Counted from the first letter of the stretch, positions 42,518 to 52,701 are shown. The stretch: DNA of 64,000 nucleotides from Companilactobacillus nantensis DSM 16982 (GCF_001435815.1 NZ_AZFV01000002.1:78132-142131); one strand, 5' to 3'. Notes: generated by a model not told the origin, from the sequence alone. Program-made: numbers and translations.

Positions 42518-43360
42518 ATGAGTAAAGTAAAAATCCTTGCCGATTCATCGGTACAATTAACACCAGAGGAAATAGAAAAATATGACATTGGCATTGTTCC
42601 TTTAACAATCAGTATTGATGATAAGACATACACTGATGGCGTAGATATCACCCGTGAAAAATTCGTTGAGGAAATGGATTCTTCTAAAGACCTACCAAAG
42701 ACGTCACAACCATCAATCGGTACTTTTATGAAGGTTATTGATGAAGTTCCTGAAGATTACACAGACATCTTGGCATTGATCATGACGCCGGCAATTAGTG
42801 GAACTATTAATGCCGCTCACCAAGTAGCTGACATGACTGACCGTAACATGGAAGTTATCGATACGGAGTTTACTGATCGTGCTCAAGGGTTCCAAGTCCT
42901 TAAAGCTGCCCAACTAGCTCAAGAGGGTAAGTCAGTTGAAGAAATTAAAGCAGCTATTCAAAAAGTTCGAGATCATACATACTTATACATGGGTGTCACA
43001 AGTATTGAAAACATCTTACGTGGTGGCCGTTTGAGTCGCTTTGCAGGAACTTTATCAACCTTGTTGAACATCAACTTAGTTTTAGTAGTTAAAAACAATA
43101 GTTTGGACATTGCTAAACGTGGTCGTGGTCGCAAGACAATTGAAAAGTATATGAATAACGTTATGGAAGAAATCAAAGAACTAGAAAATATCAAGGCAAT
43201 TGGTATTTCGTACGTTGATAAGATGGATTACGTAAACGAACTCAAGGAGAAGTTGGCTGAAATTGTACCGAATGTACCATTACTAATTCGTGTCACAAGT
43301 CCGGTTATTGCAACACATGCCGGTTCAGGTGCCTTCGCTATTGAATTTTATACAGAGTAA
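42518..43360 (+). CDS. DegV family fatty-acid-binding protein
   Basis: 280 residues, AAAGAGGG upstream and an extended -10 promoter (TGT-TATAAT, 42468-42476). DegV fold: KILADSSVQLTPEE at the N-terminus, PKTSQPSIGTFM, a central ALIMTPAISGTINAA and ILRGGRLSRFAG, ending SPVIATHAGSGAFAIEFY. Known members bind fatty acids and feed the FakA kinase, so this is likely a FakB. Ends at a terminator right after the stop. Confidence 0.93.
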   Translation: MSKVKILADSSVQLTPEEIEKYDIGIVPLTISIDDKTYTDGVDITREKFVEEMDSSKDLPKTSQPSIGTFMKVIDEVPEDYTDILALIMTPAISGTINAAHQVADMTDRNMEVIDTEFTDRAQGFQVLKAAQLAQEGKSVEEIKAAIQKVRDHTYLYMGVTSIENILRGGRLSRFAGTLSTLLNINLVLVVKNNSLDIAKRGRGRKTIEKYMNNVMEEIKELENIKAIGISYVDKMDYVNELKEKLAEIVPNVPLLIRVTSPVIATHAGSGAFAIEFYTE

Positions 43361-43387
43361 AGCTGATGATTGCATCAGCTTTTTTTT
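43361..43387 (+). terminator. Terminator of degV
   Basis: AGCTGATG, loop ATTG, CATCAGCT, then T7; starts one base after the stop codon. Confidence 0.92.
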
Positions 43388-43405
43388 GAAAGATGGATTA
43401 TTACA

Positions 43406-44254
43406 ATGAAAAAGAAAAGTATTTGGATCATATTATTGATTGTTTTAGTGATTGCTGTTGGTGGTGGGACGTATTATTTTGTTAACCATAATCAGCAACA
43501 AGTTACCGAAACTAAAACAGTTAAAAAAACAAAACCGAAGAAAAAAGTTATCCCTAAGAAAACGAACATTAGTATCGTTGCTGTCGGTGATTCATTGACA
43601 CAAGGTGTCGGTGATTCAAAATCAGTTGGTGGTGGCTATGTAACTCGTTTAACTAAGAAAGTTCAAGATAAATATAAGGTTAAAACTGAGTCACATAATT
43701 ACGGCGTTTCTGGTGATACGAGTCAACAAATTATGGCACGAATCAAGTCTGATGATAAGATGCATCAAGACCTTCCCAAAGCTGATATTATTACCGTAAC
43801 AGTTGGTGGTAATGACTTCATGCACTTGTTACAAAGAAAAGGTTTGGATTTGACAGAAGGCAACATTGCCGATGAACAAGTTCAATTTGATAAACGATTA
43901 ACGCAATTGTTAACTGATATTAGAAATTATAATAGTAAAGCACCAATTTATTTAATTGGAATTTACAATCCGTTCAGTATTTATTTAAGCAATGTTGCAA
44001 ATGCTAAGAAAGCCTTTATTAATTGGAATAACGGTTCAGCTAAGGTTGCTAGCACCTTTAATGAAGTGCACTTTGTTGATATTAATAATTTATATCAGTC
44101 AAAAGGCATTACTAAAAAAGTTAAGAAAACAGGTAGCAACCCTTATCTCTACACAAAAGACCACTTCCATCCAAATGGGACCGGTTATGATATGATGACA
44201 GACAAGGTTTTTGAAAAAGTAAACGGGACAACAAAGGAGTGGCTTTACAAGTAA
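43406..44254 (+). CDS. Membrane-anchored SGNH/GDSL hydrolase
   Basis: 282 residues from ATG 43406. An N-terminal anchor (KKKSIWIILLIVLVIAVGGG) and a basic spacer (VKKTKPKKKVIPKKT) place the enzyme outside the membrane. SGNH blocks: VAVGDSLTQGVGD (Ser), NYGVSGDTSQQ (Gly), VTVGGNDFMH (Asn) and DHFHPNGTGYD (Asp, His). Relatives (YpmR in B. subtilis) are unspecified lipases or esterases. Followed by ypmS, 2 bases later, as in B. subtilis. Confidence 0.93.
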   Translation: MKKKSIWIILLIVLVIAVGGGTYYFVNHNQQQVTETKTVKKTKPKKKVIPKKTNISIVAVGDSLTQGVGDSKSVGGGYVTRLTKKVQDKYKVKTESHNYGVSGDTSQQIMARIKSDDKMHQDLPKADIITVTVGGNDFMHLLQRKGLDLTEGNIADEQVQFDKRLTQLLTDIRNYNSKAPIYLIGIYNPFSIYLSNVANAKKAFINWNNGSAKVASTFNEVHFVDINNLYQSKGITKKVKKTGSNPYLYTKDHFHPNGTGYDMMTDKVFEKVNGTTKEWLYK

Positions 44255-44256
44255 TC

Positions 44257-44850
44257 ATGAAAAGAAATTATTGGAAATATGCATTTATCGCGTTAGTAGC
44301 AATTATTGTCATTGGTTTAGGCTATATGGGAACGAAAGTTTTGAGTTCTTCAAGTGATAGTTATCAAGTTTCATCAAAAATTAAAAATCAAAATGCCAAA
44401 GTTTTTACCGTTAATATGGATAAACAAGAAGCTAATAAAATGGCACAATATTATTTAAAGAACACTTTGAATGATGGTAAGACTGATTATCAATTGATTT
44501 TGAAGAAGGATGCTGAATTAACTGGTTCCATTGCCTTTTTAGGTGCTAAAATACATTTTACAATCTTAATGCAACCATATGCCAAAACTAATGGGGATGT
44601 TCTTTTAAAAGCAAAAGAGATGAAGATCGGTGACTTATCATTGCCAATCTCTTTCGTAATGAATTATATTAAGAATAGTTTTAAAACACCTGAATGGGTT
44701 AGTATCGATGGCAAACAAAAGACAATTCTCTTGAAATTTACTAAGTTTACAACCAAAGAGGGATATGGTATTCGTGCTAAGAAAATCGATTTGCAAAATA
44801 ACAAATTGTCCTTTGAAGTAATGAATAGTAAAATTACGGATAATCAGTAG
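44257..44850 (+). CDS. YpmS family membrane protein
   Basis: 197 residues. ATG 44257 gives the expected MKRNYWKYAFIALVAIIVIG anchor; GTG 44239 is an alternative, but it overlaps the AAAGGAG site. One membrane helix, then a ~165-residue extracellular domain with YYLKNTLNDGKTDYQLIL and LPISFVMNYIKN as in YpmS proteins. The role is unknown, but the link to the SGNH hydrolase gene is conserved in Firmicutes. Confidence 0.88.
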   Translation: MKRNYWKYAFIALVAIIVIGLGYMGTKVLSSSSDSYQVSSKIKNQNAKVFTVNMDKQEANKMAQYYLKNTLNDGKTDYQLILKKDAELTGSIAFLGAKIHFTILMQPYAKTNGDVLLKAKEMKIGDLSLPISFVMNYIKNSFKTPEWVSIDGKQKTILLKFTKFTTKEGYGIRAKKIDLQNNKLSFEVMNSKITDNQ

Positions 44851-44862
44851 GAAGGAATTAAT

Positions 44863-45087
44863 ATGAGACGCAGTTTTTACGAGTTTTTAATGACTCTTCG
44901 CAATGCGGAAAGTGTTGAACCAGAAGCAGAGTTTGCGAATAATGCTTTTCACGATACATCTTTTCCAAAACAGGAAGAGGATTATCAAAAGTTATCCGAA
45001 TATTTGGAATTGAATGCGGGTTATTTACCTAGCATGACGATTTTTGATGAAGCTTTTCAAAAGTATCAAGAAATAGATAAAAAATAA
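44863..45087 (+). CDS. YozE family (UPF0346) protein
   Basis: 74 residues with AGGAAGG upstream. Small helical SAM-like fold: [20 protein letters not shown] at the start, [17 protein letters not shown] in the middle and [18 protein letters not shown] at the end. Length and motifs fit YozE; function is unknown. Sits between ypmS and ylqF. Confidence 0.93.
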   Translation: MRRSFYEFLMTLRNAESVEPEAEFANNAFHDTSFPKQEEDYQKLSEYLELNAGYLPSMTIFDEAFQKYQEIDKK

Positions 45088-45110
45088 ATTGACGAAAATA
45101 GGTGATGGTA

Positions 45111-45965
45111 ATGGCATTACAGTGGTATCCGGGACATATGAACAAGGCAAAAAACCAAGTACAAGATCGACTAAAACTAGTCGACATTGTTTTGGAAATT
45201 GTTGACGCAAGACTACCTTTCTCTTCTAGAAACCCCGTATTGGAACAAATTATCGACCAAAAGAAGCATATTATTATTTTGAACAAGTCGGATTTGGCTG
45301 ATCCTAAGGTTACACGTGACTGGAAAATCAACTTTCAACAAGAAGGAACTAACTCAATTGAACTCGATGCTAAGCACAACAAGGGCCTTGGTCAAATTAA
45401 GAGTATGATTCGTTCAGAGTTATCTGAAAAAATCGAACGCTATGAAAATAATGGTGTTCAAAATTACCGTATTAAAGCGATGTGTATCGGGATTCCCAAC
45501 GTTGGAAAGTCGACTATTTTGAATCGTCTTGTTGGGAAAAATGTTGCCGTAACTGGGAATAAACCTGGTGTGACAAAGAATCAAAATTGGTTGAAGACAA
45601 GTATCGGTATCGATCTTTTGGATACACCAGGTATACTTTGGCCTAAGATCGATGATCCTAAGGTAGGGATGAAATTGGCTCTATCTGGCGCTATCAAGGA
45701 TAAAATCTATGCACCTGATGATGTAGCTATTTATGCTTTAAACTTCCTTGAGACGCACTATATGGACCAATTACAGGAAGCCTATGGGTTGACTAATGCC
45801 GATATCTTCAATCATACGACACCAGAGTTGTTGATGAACCTGACACAAAAGTTTGGTTACAGAGATGACTATGATCGAGCTTCACGTCGAATCATTGATG
45901 ATGTTCGTAAGTTGAAACTGGGTCGTTTAACGTTTGACGTTCCCGGGGAGTTTTATGAAGAATAA
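45111..45965 (+). CDS. ylqF: Ribosome biogenesis GTPase YlqF/RbgA
   Basis: 284 residues from ATG 45111 (AGGTG upstream; ATG 45105 and GTG 45102 overlap the site). Circularly permuted GTPase: LNKSDLAD (G4) comes before GIPNVGKST (G1), then KPGVTKNQ and DTPGILWP (G3). N-terminal QWYPGHMNKAK is diagnostic. Needed for late 50S assembly. Overlaps rnhB by 11 bases. Confidence 0.96.
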   Translation: MALQWYPGHMNKAKNQVQDRLKLVDIVLEIVDARLPFSSRNPVLEQIIDQKKHIIILNKSDLADPKVTRDWKINFQQEGTNSIELDAKHNKGLGQIKSMIRSELSEKIERYENNGVQNYRIKAMCIGIPNVGKSTILNRLVGKNVAVTGNKPGVTKNQNWLKTSIGIDLLDTPGILWPKIDDPKVGMKLALSGAIKDKIYAPDDVAIYALNFLETHYMDQLQEAYGLTNADIFNHTTPELLMNLTQKFGYRDDYDRASRRIIDDVRKLKLGRLTFDVPGEFYEE

Positions 45966-46728
45966 ATACACGATTAAAGATGCTAAAGAAATACTGAATG
46001 ATGATGAAGTTAGTCAATCATTATTAACTGAGTTATCAGAAGATTCTCGGAGTGGTATTAAAAAGTTATTAGAGCAATATTATAAGAAGCAAAAAAAGCA
46101 CCAGGAACTAATTACCCGTTTTCATCAAAAAGAGTTCTTGGAAAAACCATTTTGGGATAATGGTGCTGATGTCGCTGGAGTAGATGAAGTTGGTAGAGGA
46201 CCGTTAGCTGGACCAGTTGTCACAGCTGCGGTTATTTTGCCACCCGATAATACGCTTTATGAAGTAGATGATTCGAAAAAATTGTCTAGTTCTAAACGTG
46301 ATGAACTTTACAAGCAAATTTGCGACCAAGCGGTTGACATTAGTGTTGGCGTGGGTAGTCCTGAATTGATCGACACGCAAAATATCTATCATGCAACGGA
46401 ACTTACAATGCGCGATGCCATTAATGGCTTGTATTTGAAACCTGATCATATTTTAGTTGATGCGATGACTATACCAGTTGACATCCCACAGACAAAATTG
46501 ATTAAAGGTGATTCCAAGTCATTGAGCATTGGTGCGGCCAGTATCGTTGCTAAAGTGGCTCGTGATCGACTGATGACTATGTACAATCATCTTTATCCTG
46601 AATTTGGCTTTGAAAATAACGATGGTTATGGAACAAAACAACATTTAGAAGCATTGGAAAAAGTTGGTCGGACAAAAATTCATCGTTTGAGTTTCGCACC
46701 GGTTAAAAAAATTCATAAATTGTATTAA
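45955..46728 (+). CDS. rnhB: Ribonuclease HII
   Basis: 257 residues from ATG 45955, seven bases after GGGGAG. Removes ribonucleotides from RNA-DNA hybrids. Catalytic region AGVDEVGRGPLAGPVVTAAV (Asp, Glu) near residue 74, YEVDDSKKLSSSKR, HILVDAM (Asp) and KGDSKSLSIGAASIVAKVAR (Asp). The ~70-residue N-terminal extension is normal for Gram-positive RnhB. Confidence 0.96.
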   Translation: MKNKYTIKDAKEILNDDEVSQSLLTELSEDSRSGIKKLLEQYYKKQKKHQELITRFHQKEFLEKPFWDNGADVAGVDEVGRGPLAGPVVTAAVILPPDNTLYEVDDSKKLSSSKRDELYKQICDQAVDISVGVGSPELIDTQNIYHATELTMRDAINGLYLKPDHILVDAMTIPVDIPQTKLIKGDSKSLSIGAASIVAKVARDRLMTMYNHLYPEFGFENNDGYGTKQHLEALEKVGRTKIHRLSFAPVKKIHKLY

Positions 46729-46735
46729 AATGAAG

Positions 46736-46775
46736 CATCACTTCCGTATTTTTTAATTAAGGGAGTGATGTTTTT
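46736..46775 (+). terminator. Terminator-like hairpin just before dprA, overlapping its ribosome site
   Basis: CATCACTTCC (46736-46745) pairs with GGGAGTGATG (46761-46770), loop of 15, then T5. The 3' arm includes GGGAG and GTGATG, the only plausible ribosome sites for dprA at 46779, so folding would hide them. Confidence 0.65.
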
Positions 46776-46778
46776 CTT

Positions 46779-47597
46779 ATGAATGAATTGACAGAATTTT
46801 TAATCAGATGCAGAATGACTGGCATGGTGTCCAATCAGATAATGTTAAAAATTACAAAAATTTCAATAAATAGTGCTAGTCTAGAGACTGAGGCTTGTTA
46901 TTTTTTGAAAGAAACCTTTGGGTTTGAAAAATATAATCAGTTTCTACTATTATTAGGACACGAACCTGAAAAGTTACCGGCAGCGATTAATTATCTTGAC
47001 GAGGAGTATCCACAACTCTTAAGAACTATTTATAATCCACCGGCACTCTTGTTTTTTTCAGGAAAGATTGCTTTACTTAAAACTGATTGTATTGCCATCG
47101 TCGGTGCTCGAGAAGCGACAAATTATAGTTATCGTTGCATTGGCGGGCTTGTCCCACGTTTAGTAAATCGTTATACTATTGTGAGCGGTTTAGCAAAAGG
47201 TGTCGATTCTTGGGCGCATCAACATACGCTCAAGAATAATGGACAAACAATCGCAGTCACTGCCTGTGGTCTGGATTTGGTTTACCCCCAAGAAAATCTT
47301 GATTTACAGGACCAAATTATGAATAATGGTTTGGTAATCAGTGAATATCCGCCGCAGACTAAGGCCCAAAGATTTCATTTCCCCCAAAGAAATCGAATTA
47401 TTGCTGGCTTGAGTCAAAAAGTAATCATTACCGAAGCTCGTAAAAGAAGTGGCGCGTTGATTACCACGGATTTAGCTTTAGAAAATAATCGTGAAGTTAT
47501 GGCGATTCCTGGTCCCATTGATCGGTCTTTGTCGGTTGGTTGTAACCGGTTAATCGAAGAAGGGGCCACGCCATTGATCAACTTCAATAATGTATAA
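46779..47597 (+). CDS. dprA: DNA-processing protein DprA
   Basis: 272 residues. Loads RecA on incoming single-stranded DNA in natural transformation. Rossmann-type DprA core: CIAIVGAREATNYSY, VSGLAKGVDSWAHQHTL, VTACGLDLVYPQENL, SEYPPQTKAQRFHFPQRNRI and VMAIPGPID; a helical N-terminal part (1-75) precedes it. Slightly shorter than most, lacking a winged-helix tail. Whether the strain is competent cannot be told from this window. The 113-base gap to topA has no visible gene. Confidence 0.94.
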   Translation: MNELTEFLIRCRMTGMVSNQIMLKITKISINSASLETEACYFLKETFGFEKYNQFLLLLGHEPEKLPAAINYLDEEYPQLLRTIYNPPALLFFSGKIALLKTDCIAIVGAREATNYSYRCIGGLVPRLVNRYTIVSGLAKGVDSWAHQHTLKNNGQTIAVTACGLDLVYPQENLDLQDQIMNNGLVISEYPPQTKAQRFHFPQRNRIIAGLSQKVIITEARKRSGALITTDLALENNREVMAIPGPIDRSLSVGCNRLIEEGATPLINFNNV

Positions 47598-47710
47598 ATT
47601 TAAATCGTTAATTTTAAAATTCTTTCGAGAGTTTAAGTTGACAAAATAAAAAATCTGTGATTAATATATTGACAGTTTTAATTGAGCCATTTGGAAAGGA
47701 GCACTATTAC

Positions 47711-49798
47711 GTGCCATCAACTAAACAAAAAAATTTGGTGATTGTGGAATCACCTTCAAAAGCAAAAACAATTGAAAAATATTTGGGACGTAATTATCAC
47801 GTAGTTGCTAGTTTAGGTCACGTTCGAGATTTGCCTAAGAGTCAAATGGGTGTCGATATCGAACATGATTACGAACCTAAGTACATCTCTATTCGTGGTA
47901 AAGGTCCTGTTATCAAAGATCTTAAAAAGGAAGCTAGGAAAGCCAAACGAGTTTATCTGGCAGCCGATCCGGATCGTGAAGGAGAAGCCATTGCTTGGCA
48001 CGTCTCACATTTACTTGGTCTTGATGATGATGGAAAAAACCGGGTGGTCTTTAACGAAATCACTAAAGATACTGTTAAACAAGCTTTCAAATCACCTCGT
48101 TCAATCGATATGAACTTGGTTGATGCTCAACAAGCTCGACGAGTACTTGACCGTTTAGTAGGTTACTCAATTTCTCCAATTCTCTGGGCTAAGGTTAAAA
48201 AAGGCCTTAGTGCTGGACGTGTTCAATCAATCGCTTTGAAATTAGTGATTGAACGTGAAAATGATATTAAAAAGTTTATTCCTGAAGAATATTGGACCAT
48301 TGAGTCTGTCTTCAAGAGTGGCAAAGATAAGTTCAAGGCTAACTTCTATGGTTTAGATGGTAAGAAGGCTGAACTTAAGAATAATGATCAAGTCAAAAAC
48401 GTTTTGGGCAAGATCGATAAGAAAAAAGATTTCAATATTGATAAAGTTACGAAAAAAGAACGTAAACGAATGCCTGCTGCACCGTTTACAACTAGTTCTT
48501 TGCAACAAGAAGCTAACAAGCGTTTAAACTTTAAGACACGTAAGACCATGATGATTGCTCAACAATTGTATGAAGGAATCAATTTGGGACGTAAAGAAGG
48601 TACAGTTGGTTTAATTACTTATATGCGTACCGATTCTAAACGTATTTCTAAAGTTGCTGAAGCTGAAGCTTCGAAATTTATTCATGAAGAATATGGTGAA
48701 CCTTTCGCGATTGTGAAAGAACGTAAAGATAAGAACCAAGAAGGTGCCCAAGATGCCCATGAAGCTATCCGTCCATCTTCTGTCTTTAGAACACCAGCTT
48801 CATTGAAAGATATCTTAAGTCGTGATCAGTTCAGACTTTACAGTTTGATTTGGTCAAGATTTGTTGCCAGTCAAATGACACCAGCTGTCTTTGATACAAT
48901 GACAGTTGATTTGTCACAAAATGGCGTAATGTTCAGGGCTAATGGTTCAAAAATCAAGTTTGAAGGTTACCGTAAGGTTTACCAAAGTACTTCTGATACT
49001 TCGAAGAAAGATAATATCTTGCCAGAATTAAATGAAGGTGATGGAGCTAAGTTACAAACAAATGACCCAGCTCAACATTTCACACAGCCACCTGCAAGAT
49101 TTACTGAAGCTTCCTTAGTTAAGGCTTTGGAAGAAAATGGTGTTGGTCGTCCCTCAACTTATGCTCCAACAATTGATACGATTCAACGTCGTTACTATGT
49201 TAAATTGAACGGTAAGAGTTTTGAACCAACTGAACTTGGTGAGATCGTTGATAACTTAATTCAAGATTACTTCCCAGATATCGTTAATATCGACTTTACA
49301 GCTCATCTTGAGGACGAACTTGATAATATTGAAGAAGGTAAGGAAGATTGGGTCAAAGTCGTTGACCACTACTACAAGCCTTTTGCTAAAGAACTCGAAT
49401 CAGCTGAAGATAAGATTGAAAAGGTCCAAATTAAAGATGAACCAGCTGGCATGGATTGTGATATCTGTGGTGCACCAATGGTTATCAAGATGGGCCGTTA
49501 TGGTAAGTTTTATGCATGTTCACGTTTCCCAGATTGTCGTAATACGAAACCAATCGTTAAGGAAATCGGCGTAATTTGTCCTAAGTGTAAGAAGGGACAA
49601 GTTATTGAACGTAAATCAAAGAAGAATCGTATTTTCTACGGTTGTTCCAGATATCCTGACTGTGATTTTGTATCATGGGATAAACCAATTGGACGTGATT
49701 GTCCAAAGGATGGTCACTACTTAGTTGAAAAGAAGGTTAAGGGTGGTCGTCAAGTAATCTGTCCAAATGGAGATTATGAAGAGGATATTCAAAAGTAA
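47711..49798 (+). CDS. topA: DNA topoisomerase I
   Basis: 695 residues from GTG 47711, nine bases after AAAGGAG. Relaxes negative supercoils. TOPRIM at the N-terminus ([31 protein letters not shown]), hinge [14 protein letters not shown], active site [12 protein letters not shown] (Tyr), and [18 protein letters not shown]. Three C-terminal zinc-ribbon-like units at ~600-690: CDICGAP...C...C, CPKCKKG...C...C, and CPKDGH...C, the last incomplete. Stop TAA is followed directly by the xerC ATG; the usual trmFO is not between them. Confidence 0.97.
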   Translation: MPSTKQKNLVIVESPSKAKTIEKYLGRNYHVVASLGHVRDLPKSQMGVDIEHDYEPKYISIRGKGPVIKDLKKEARKAKRVYLAADPDREGEAIAWHVSHLLGLDDDGKNRVVFNEITKDTVKQAFKSPRSIDMNLVDAQQARRVLDRLVGYSISPILWAKVKKGLSAGRVQSIALKLVIERENDIKKFIPEEYWTIESVFKSGKDKFKANFYGLDGKKAELKNNDQVKNVLGKIDKKKDFNIDKVTKKERKRMPAAPFTTSSLQQEANKRLNFKTRKTMMIAQQLYEGINLGRKEGTVGLITYMRTDSKRISKVAEAEASKFIHEEYGEPFAIVKERKDKNQEGAQDAHEAIRPSSVFRTPASLKDILSRDQFRLYSLIWSRFVASQMTPAVFDTMTVDLSQNGVMFRANGSKIKFEGYRKVYQSTSDTSKKDNILPELNEGDGAKLQTNDPAQHFTQPPARFTEASLVKALEENGVGRPSTYAPTIDTIQRRYYVKLNGKSFEPTELGEIVDNLIQDYFPDIVNIDFTAHLEDELDNIEEGKEDWVKVVDHYYKPFAKELESAEDKIEKVQIKDEPAGMDCDICGAPMVIKMGRYGKFYACSRFPDCRNTKPIVKEIGVICPKCKKGQVIERKSKKNRIFYGCSRYPDCDFVSWDKPIGRDCPKDGHYLVEKKVKGGRQVICPNGDYEEDIQK

Positions 49799-50698
49799 AT
49801 GAAAGAACAAAAATTAATCGATAAATTTGTAGATAATTTAATGGTTAATCATCGCTATTCGGAAGAAACAAAAAAATCTTATTTAGAAGATATAGATAAT
49901 TTTGTTTCTTTTTTAGACTCAAATGGTGGTTTTACCGGCTTTACGAAAGTGAACCGAATTGATGTCGATACTTATTTAACTTATTTAGATGAAAAAGACT
50001 ATGCTGATGAGACAATTGCTCGTAGAATCTCTGCCTTACGGTCTTTTTACACCTTCTTAGTAAAAAATAAATTCATCAAGGCAAATCCCTTTGACTTGGT
50101 CCAATTGCGCCATAAGGGCCGGAAACTGCCGCATTTCTTCTACGAAAAAGAGATGACACAATTGTTCGATGCCGTGAAGGGGGATGACCCACTTTCGCAA
50201 AGAAATTCAGCTTTACTAGAATTGCTCTATGCCACTGGCATGCGAGTGAGTGAGTGTGCTAATCTATTACTAGATCAATTAGACTTCTCCAATGAAATCG
50301 TTTTAATTCATGGTAAAGGAGACAAAGATCGATACGTTCCCTTTGGCAGTTATGCGAAGAATGCATTGGAAATCTATTTTGATCAAGGTAGACAGACGTT
50401 GATGACGAAAAATCATCAAGACCATAACTATGTTTTTGTAAATAATCGTGGTAAAAATTTGACTAGTCGTGGAATCGAATATATATTGGATCAAATAATC
50501 AAGAAAACAAGCTTGACATCTGATATACATCCGCATATGATACGTCATACATTTGCCACACACATGCTTGATCATGGTGCCGATTTACGAACGGTCCAAG
50601 AATTGTTAGGACACTCTAGTCTTTCGACGACCCAGATCTACACTCATGTGACAATGGAACATTTACAAAAAGATTATAAAAAATATTTTCCAAGATAA
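49799..50698 (+). CDS. xerC: Tyrosine recombinase XerC
   Basis: 299 residues, starting at the base after the topA stop. Resolves chromosome dimers at dif. SAM-like N-terminal domain (~1-90), then the catalytic core: Arg in ATGMRVSECANL, Lys in VLIHGKGDKDRYVPF, HPHMIRHTFATHMLDHGADL (His, Arg), LGHSSLSTTQIYTHV (His, Tyr). Its place before hslVU is that of codV in B. subtilis. No phage-like features. Confidence 0.95.
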   Translation: MKEQKLIDKFVDNLMVNHRYSEETKKSYLEDIDNFVSFLDSNGGFTGFTKVNRIDVDTYLTYLDEKDYADETIARRISALRSFYTFLVKNKFIKANPFDLVQLRHKGRKLPHFFYEKEMTQLFDAVKGDDPLSQRNSALLELLYATGMRVSECANLLLDQLDFSNEIVLIHGKGDKDRYVPFGSYAKNALEIYFDQGRQTLMTKNHQDHNYVFVNNRGKNLTSRGIEYILDQIIKKTSLTSDIHPHMIRHTFATHMLDHGADLRTVQELLGHSSLSTTQIYTHVTMEHLQKDYKKYFPR

Positions 50699-50713
50699 GA
50701 GGAAGGTAAATCA

Positions 50714-51238
50714 ATGACTACAATAGTTGCTGTTAAGCATGACAACCACACTGCAATTGCCGGTGATGGTCAAGTTACATTAGGTGAAAAATATATTATG
50801 AAGGGCTCAGCTCACAAAGTTAGACGAATCTTTAATGACCAAGTCATTATCGGTTTCGCCGGTGGTGTAGCTGATGCTATGACACTCCAAGATTGGCTAG
50901 AAAAGAAACTTAAAGCATATTCTGGTAATTTAAAACGTGCTGCCGTTGAACTAGCTCAAGATTGGCGTAAAGATCCAACTTTACAAAAACTCGAAGCAAT
51001 GTTGATTGCTATGGATAAGGATAATTTATTACTTATCTCAGGTAGTGGTGAAGTGATTGAACCTGATGAAGATGTTGTTTCCATCGGTTCTGGTGGTAAC
51101 TTTGCTCAAGCCGCAGCCATTGCTATGCAACGTCATGCTCAAGACATGGATGCTGAACAAATCGCTGTCGAAGCAATTAAGATTGCATCAAGTATTGATA
51201 TTTTTACAAACGAAAATATTATTTCTGATAAATTTTAG
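50714..51238 (+). CDS. hslV: ATP-dependent protease subunit HslV
   Basis: 174 residues with AGAGGAAGG upstream. Proteolytic dodecamer of HslVU; after Met removal Thr2 is the catalytic nucleophile (MTTIVAVKH). Other marks: AIAGDGQVTLG, GFAGGVADAMTL and SIGSGGNFAQAAA. Followed 19 bases on by hslU. Confidence 0.97.
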   Translation: MTTIVAVKHDNHTAIAGDGQVTLGEKYIMKGSAHKVRRIFNDQVIIGFAGGVADAMTLQDWLEKKLKAYSGNLKRAAVELAQDWRKDPTLQKLEAMLIAMDKDNLLLISGSGEVIEPDEDVVSIGSGGNFAQAAAIAMQRHAQDMDAEQIAVEAIKIASSIDIFTNENIISDKF

Positions 51239-51257
51239 AGTGGAGATTAATAAATAA

Positions 51258-52691
51258 ATGGACACATTAACACCAAAAGAAATTGTTGCTCAGCTAGATA
51301 ATTATATTATTGGTCAAACAGATGCTAAAAAGGCCGTAGCGATTGCTTTATACAACCGTTACCGTCGAATGCAAGTACCTAAGAAGCTACAACAAGAAAT
51401 CACACCAAAGAACTTAATGATGATCGGACCTACTGGTGTTGGTAAAACTGAAATTGCTCGTCGTTTGGCAAAAGTTGTCAACGCACCTTTCGTTAAGGTT
51501 GAAGCAACTAAGTTTACTGAAGTCGGATATGTTGGTCGTGACGTTGAATCAATGGTTCGTGATTTGGTAAGTGTTGCCGTTTCAATGGTCGAAAAAGAAA
51601 AATTTGACGAAATTAGACCAGAAGTTCGTCGCGACGTTGATAAGAAATTGGTCAAGTTGCTCGCTCCTGGTGTTAAAAAAGAACAAAAACAAAATAATAA
51701 TGACTTCATGAGCATGCTAAACAACATGCAAAATGGTGGTCAAAACTTAGGTAGTATTTTTGGTAATGCCGATACTGTTGATGAAGATCCAGATACTAAT
51801 TCAGATGTAACTGATGAAGTCCGTGATCAACGTCTATCCGTTAAGGAACAACTTGATAAAGGATTGCTTGAAGACCAAGAAGTAACAATTAAGGTTGAAG
51901 AATCTAAAAAAGTTGGTCCAATGGATGATCAAATGGGTCAAATGGGTATTGATATGTCCGGTATGATGGACTCATTGATGCCTAAGAAGACTATCACAAG
52001 AACCCTACCAGTTAAGGAAGCTCGTGAATTGTTGATTCAACAAGAATCACAAAAACGTGTTGATCATGACGAAATTTACCAACGTGCTATCGAAAGAACT
52101 CAAAATAACGGAATTATCTTTATTGATGAGTTTGATAAGATTGCTGCTGGTAACAAACGTAATTCAGGTGAAGTTTCTCGTGAGGGTGTGCAACGTGATA
52201 TCTTGCCTATCGTTGAAGGTTCACGTATTAACACTAAGTATGGTTCAGTTGATACTGATCATATTCTCTTCATTGCATCTGGTGCTTTCGCCGAAAGTAA
52301 GCCAAGTGATTTGATTGCTGAACTTCAAGGCCGTTTCCCAATTCGTGTTGAATTGAACGACTTGACTGAAGACGATTTCATTCAAATTTTGACAAAACCA
52401 GACAATGCTTTGACAAAACAATATGTAGCGCTTACAAGAGCGGATGGAATACATTTAACTTTTACTAAAGAATCCGTGGAAGAGATTGCAAAAATTGCAT
52501 TTGAATTGAATAATAGTAATCAGAATATCGGTGCTAGACGTCTTTCTACTGTCTTGGAAAAAATCTTAGCAGATATTCTTTACGAAGGACCTGATATGCA
52601 AATGGGTGATATTACCATTACTCGTGAATATGTCCACGAACAAGTTGGTAAGATTGCTTCAGATCAAGATCTTTCACGTTATATTCTTTAG
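51258..52691 (+). CDS. hslU: ATP-dependent protease ATPase subunit HslU
   Basis: 477 residues. AAA+ unfoldase partner of HslV. LTPKEIVAQLDNYIIGQTDA at the start, Walker A GPTGVGKTEI near residue 57, FTEVGYVGRDVESMVRDL, the intermediate domain with Asn/Gln/Met-rich parts (~145-240), Walker B IIFIDEFDKIA, and sensor GRFPIRVEL. C-terminus DLSRYIL activates HslV. In B. subtilis codY follows; here an epimerase gene follows instead. Confidence 0.97.
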   Translation: MDTLTPKEIVAQLDNYIIGQTDAKKAVAIALYNRYRRMQVPKKLQQEITPKNLMMIGPTGVGKTEIARRLAKVVNAPFVKVEATKFTEVGYVGRDVESMVRDLVSVAVSMVEKEKFDEIRPEVRRDVDKKLVKLLAPGVKKEQKQNNNDFMSMLNNMQNGGQNLGSIFGNADTVDEDPDTNSDVTDEVRDQRLSVKEQLDKGLLEDQEVTIKVEESKKVGPMDDQMGQMGIDMSGMMDSLMPKKTITRTLPVKEARELLIQQESQKRVDHDEIYQRAIERTQNNGIIFIDEFDKIAAGNKRNSGEVSREGVQRDILPIVEGSRINTKYGSVDTDHILFIASGAFAESKPSDLIAELQGRFPIRVELNDLTEDDFIQILTKPDNALTKQYVALTRADGIHLTFTKESVEEIAKIAFELNNSNQNIGARRLSTVLEKILADILYEGPDMQMGDITITREYVHEQVGKIASDQDLSRYIL

Positions 52692-52701
52692 GGGGAAAAA
52701 C

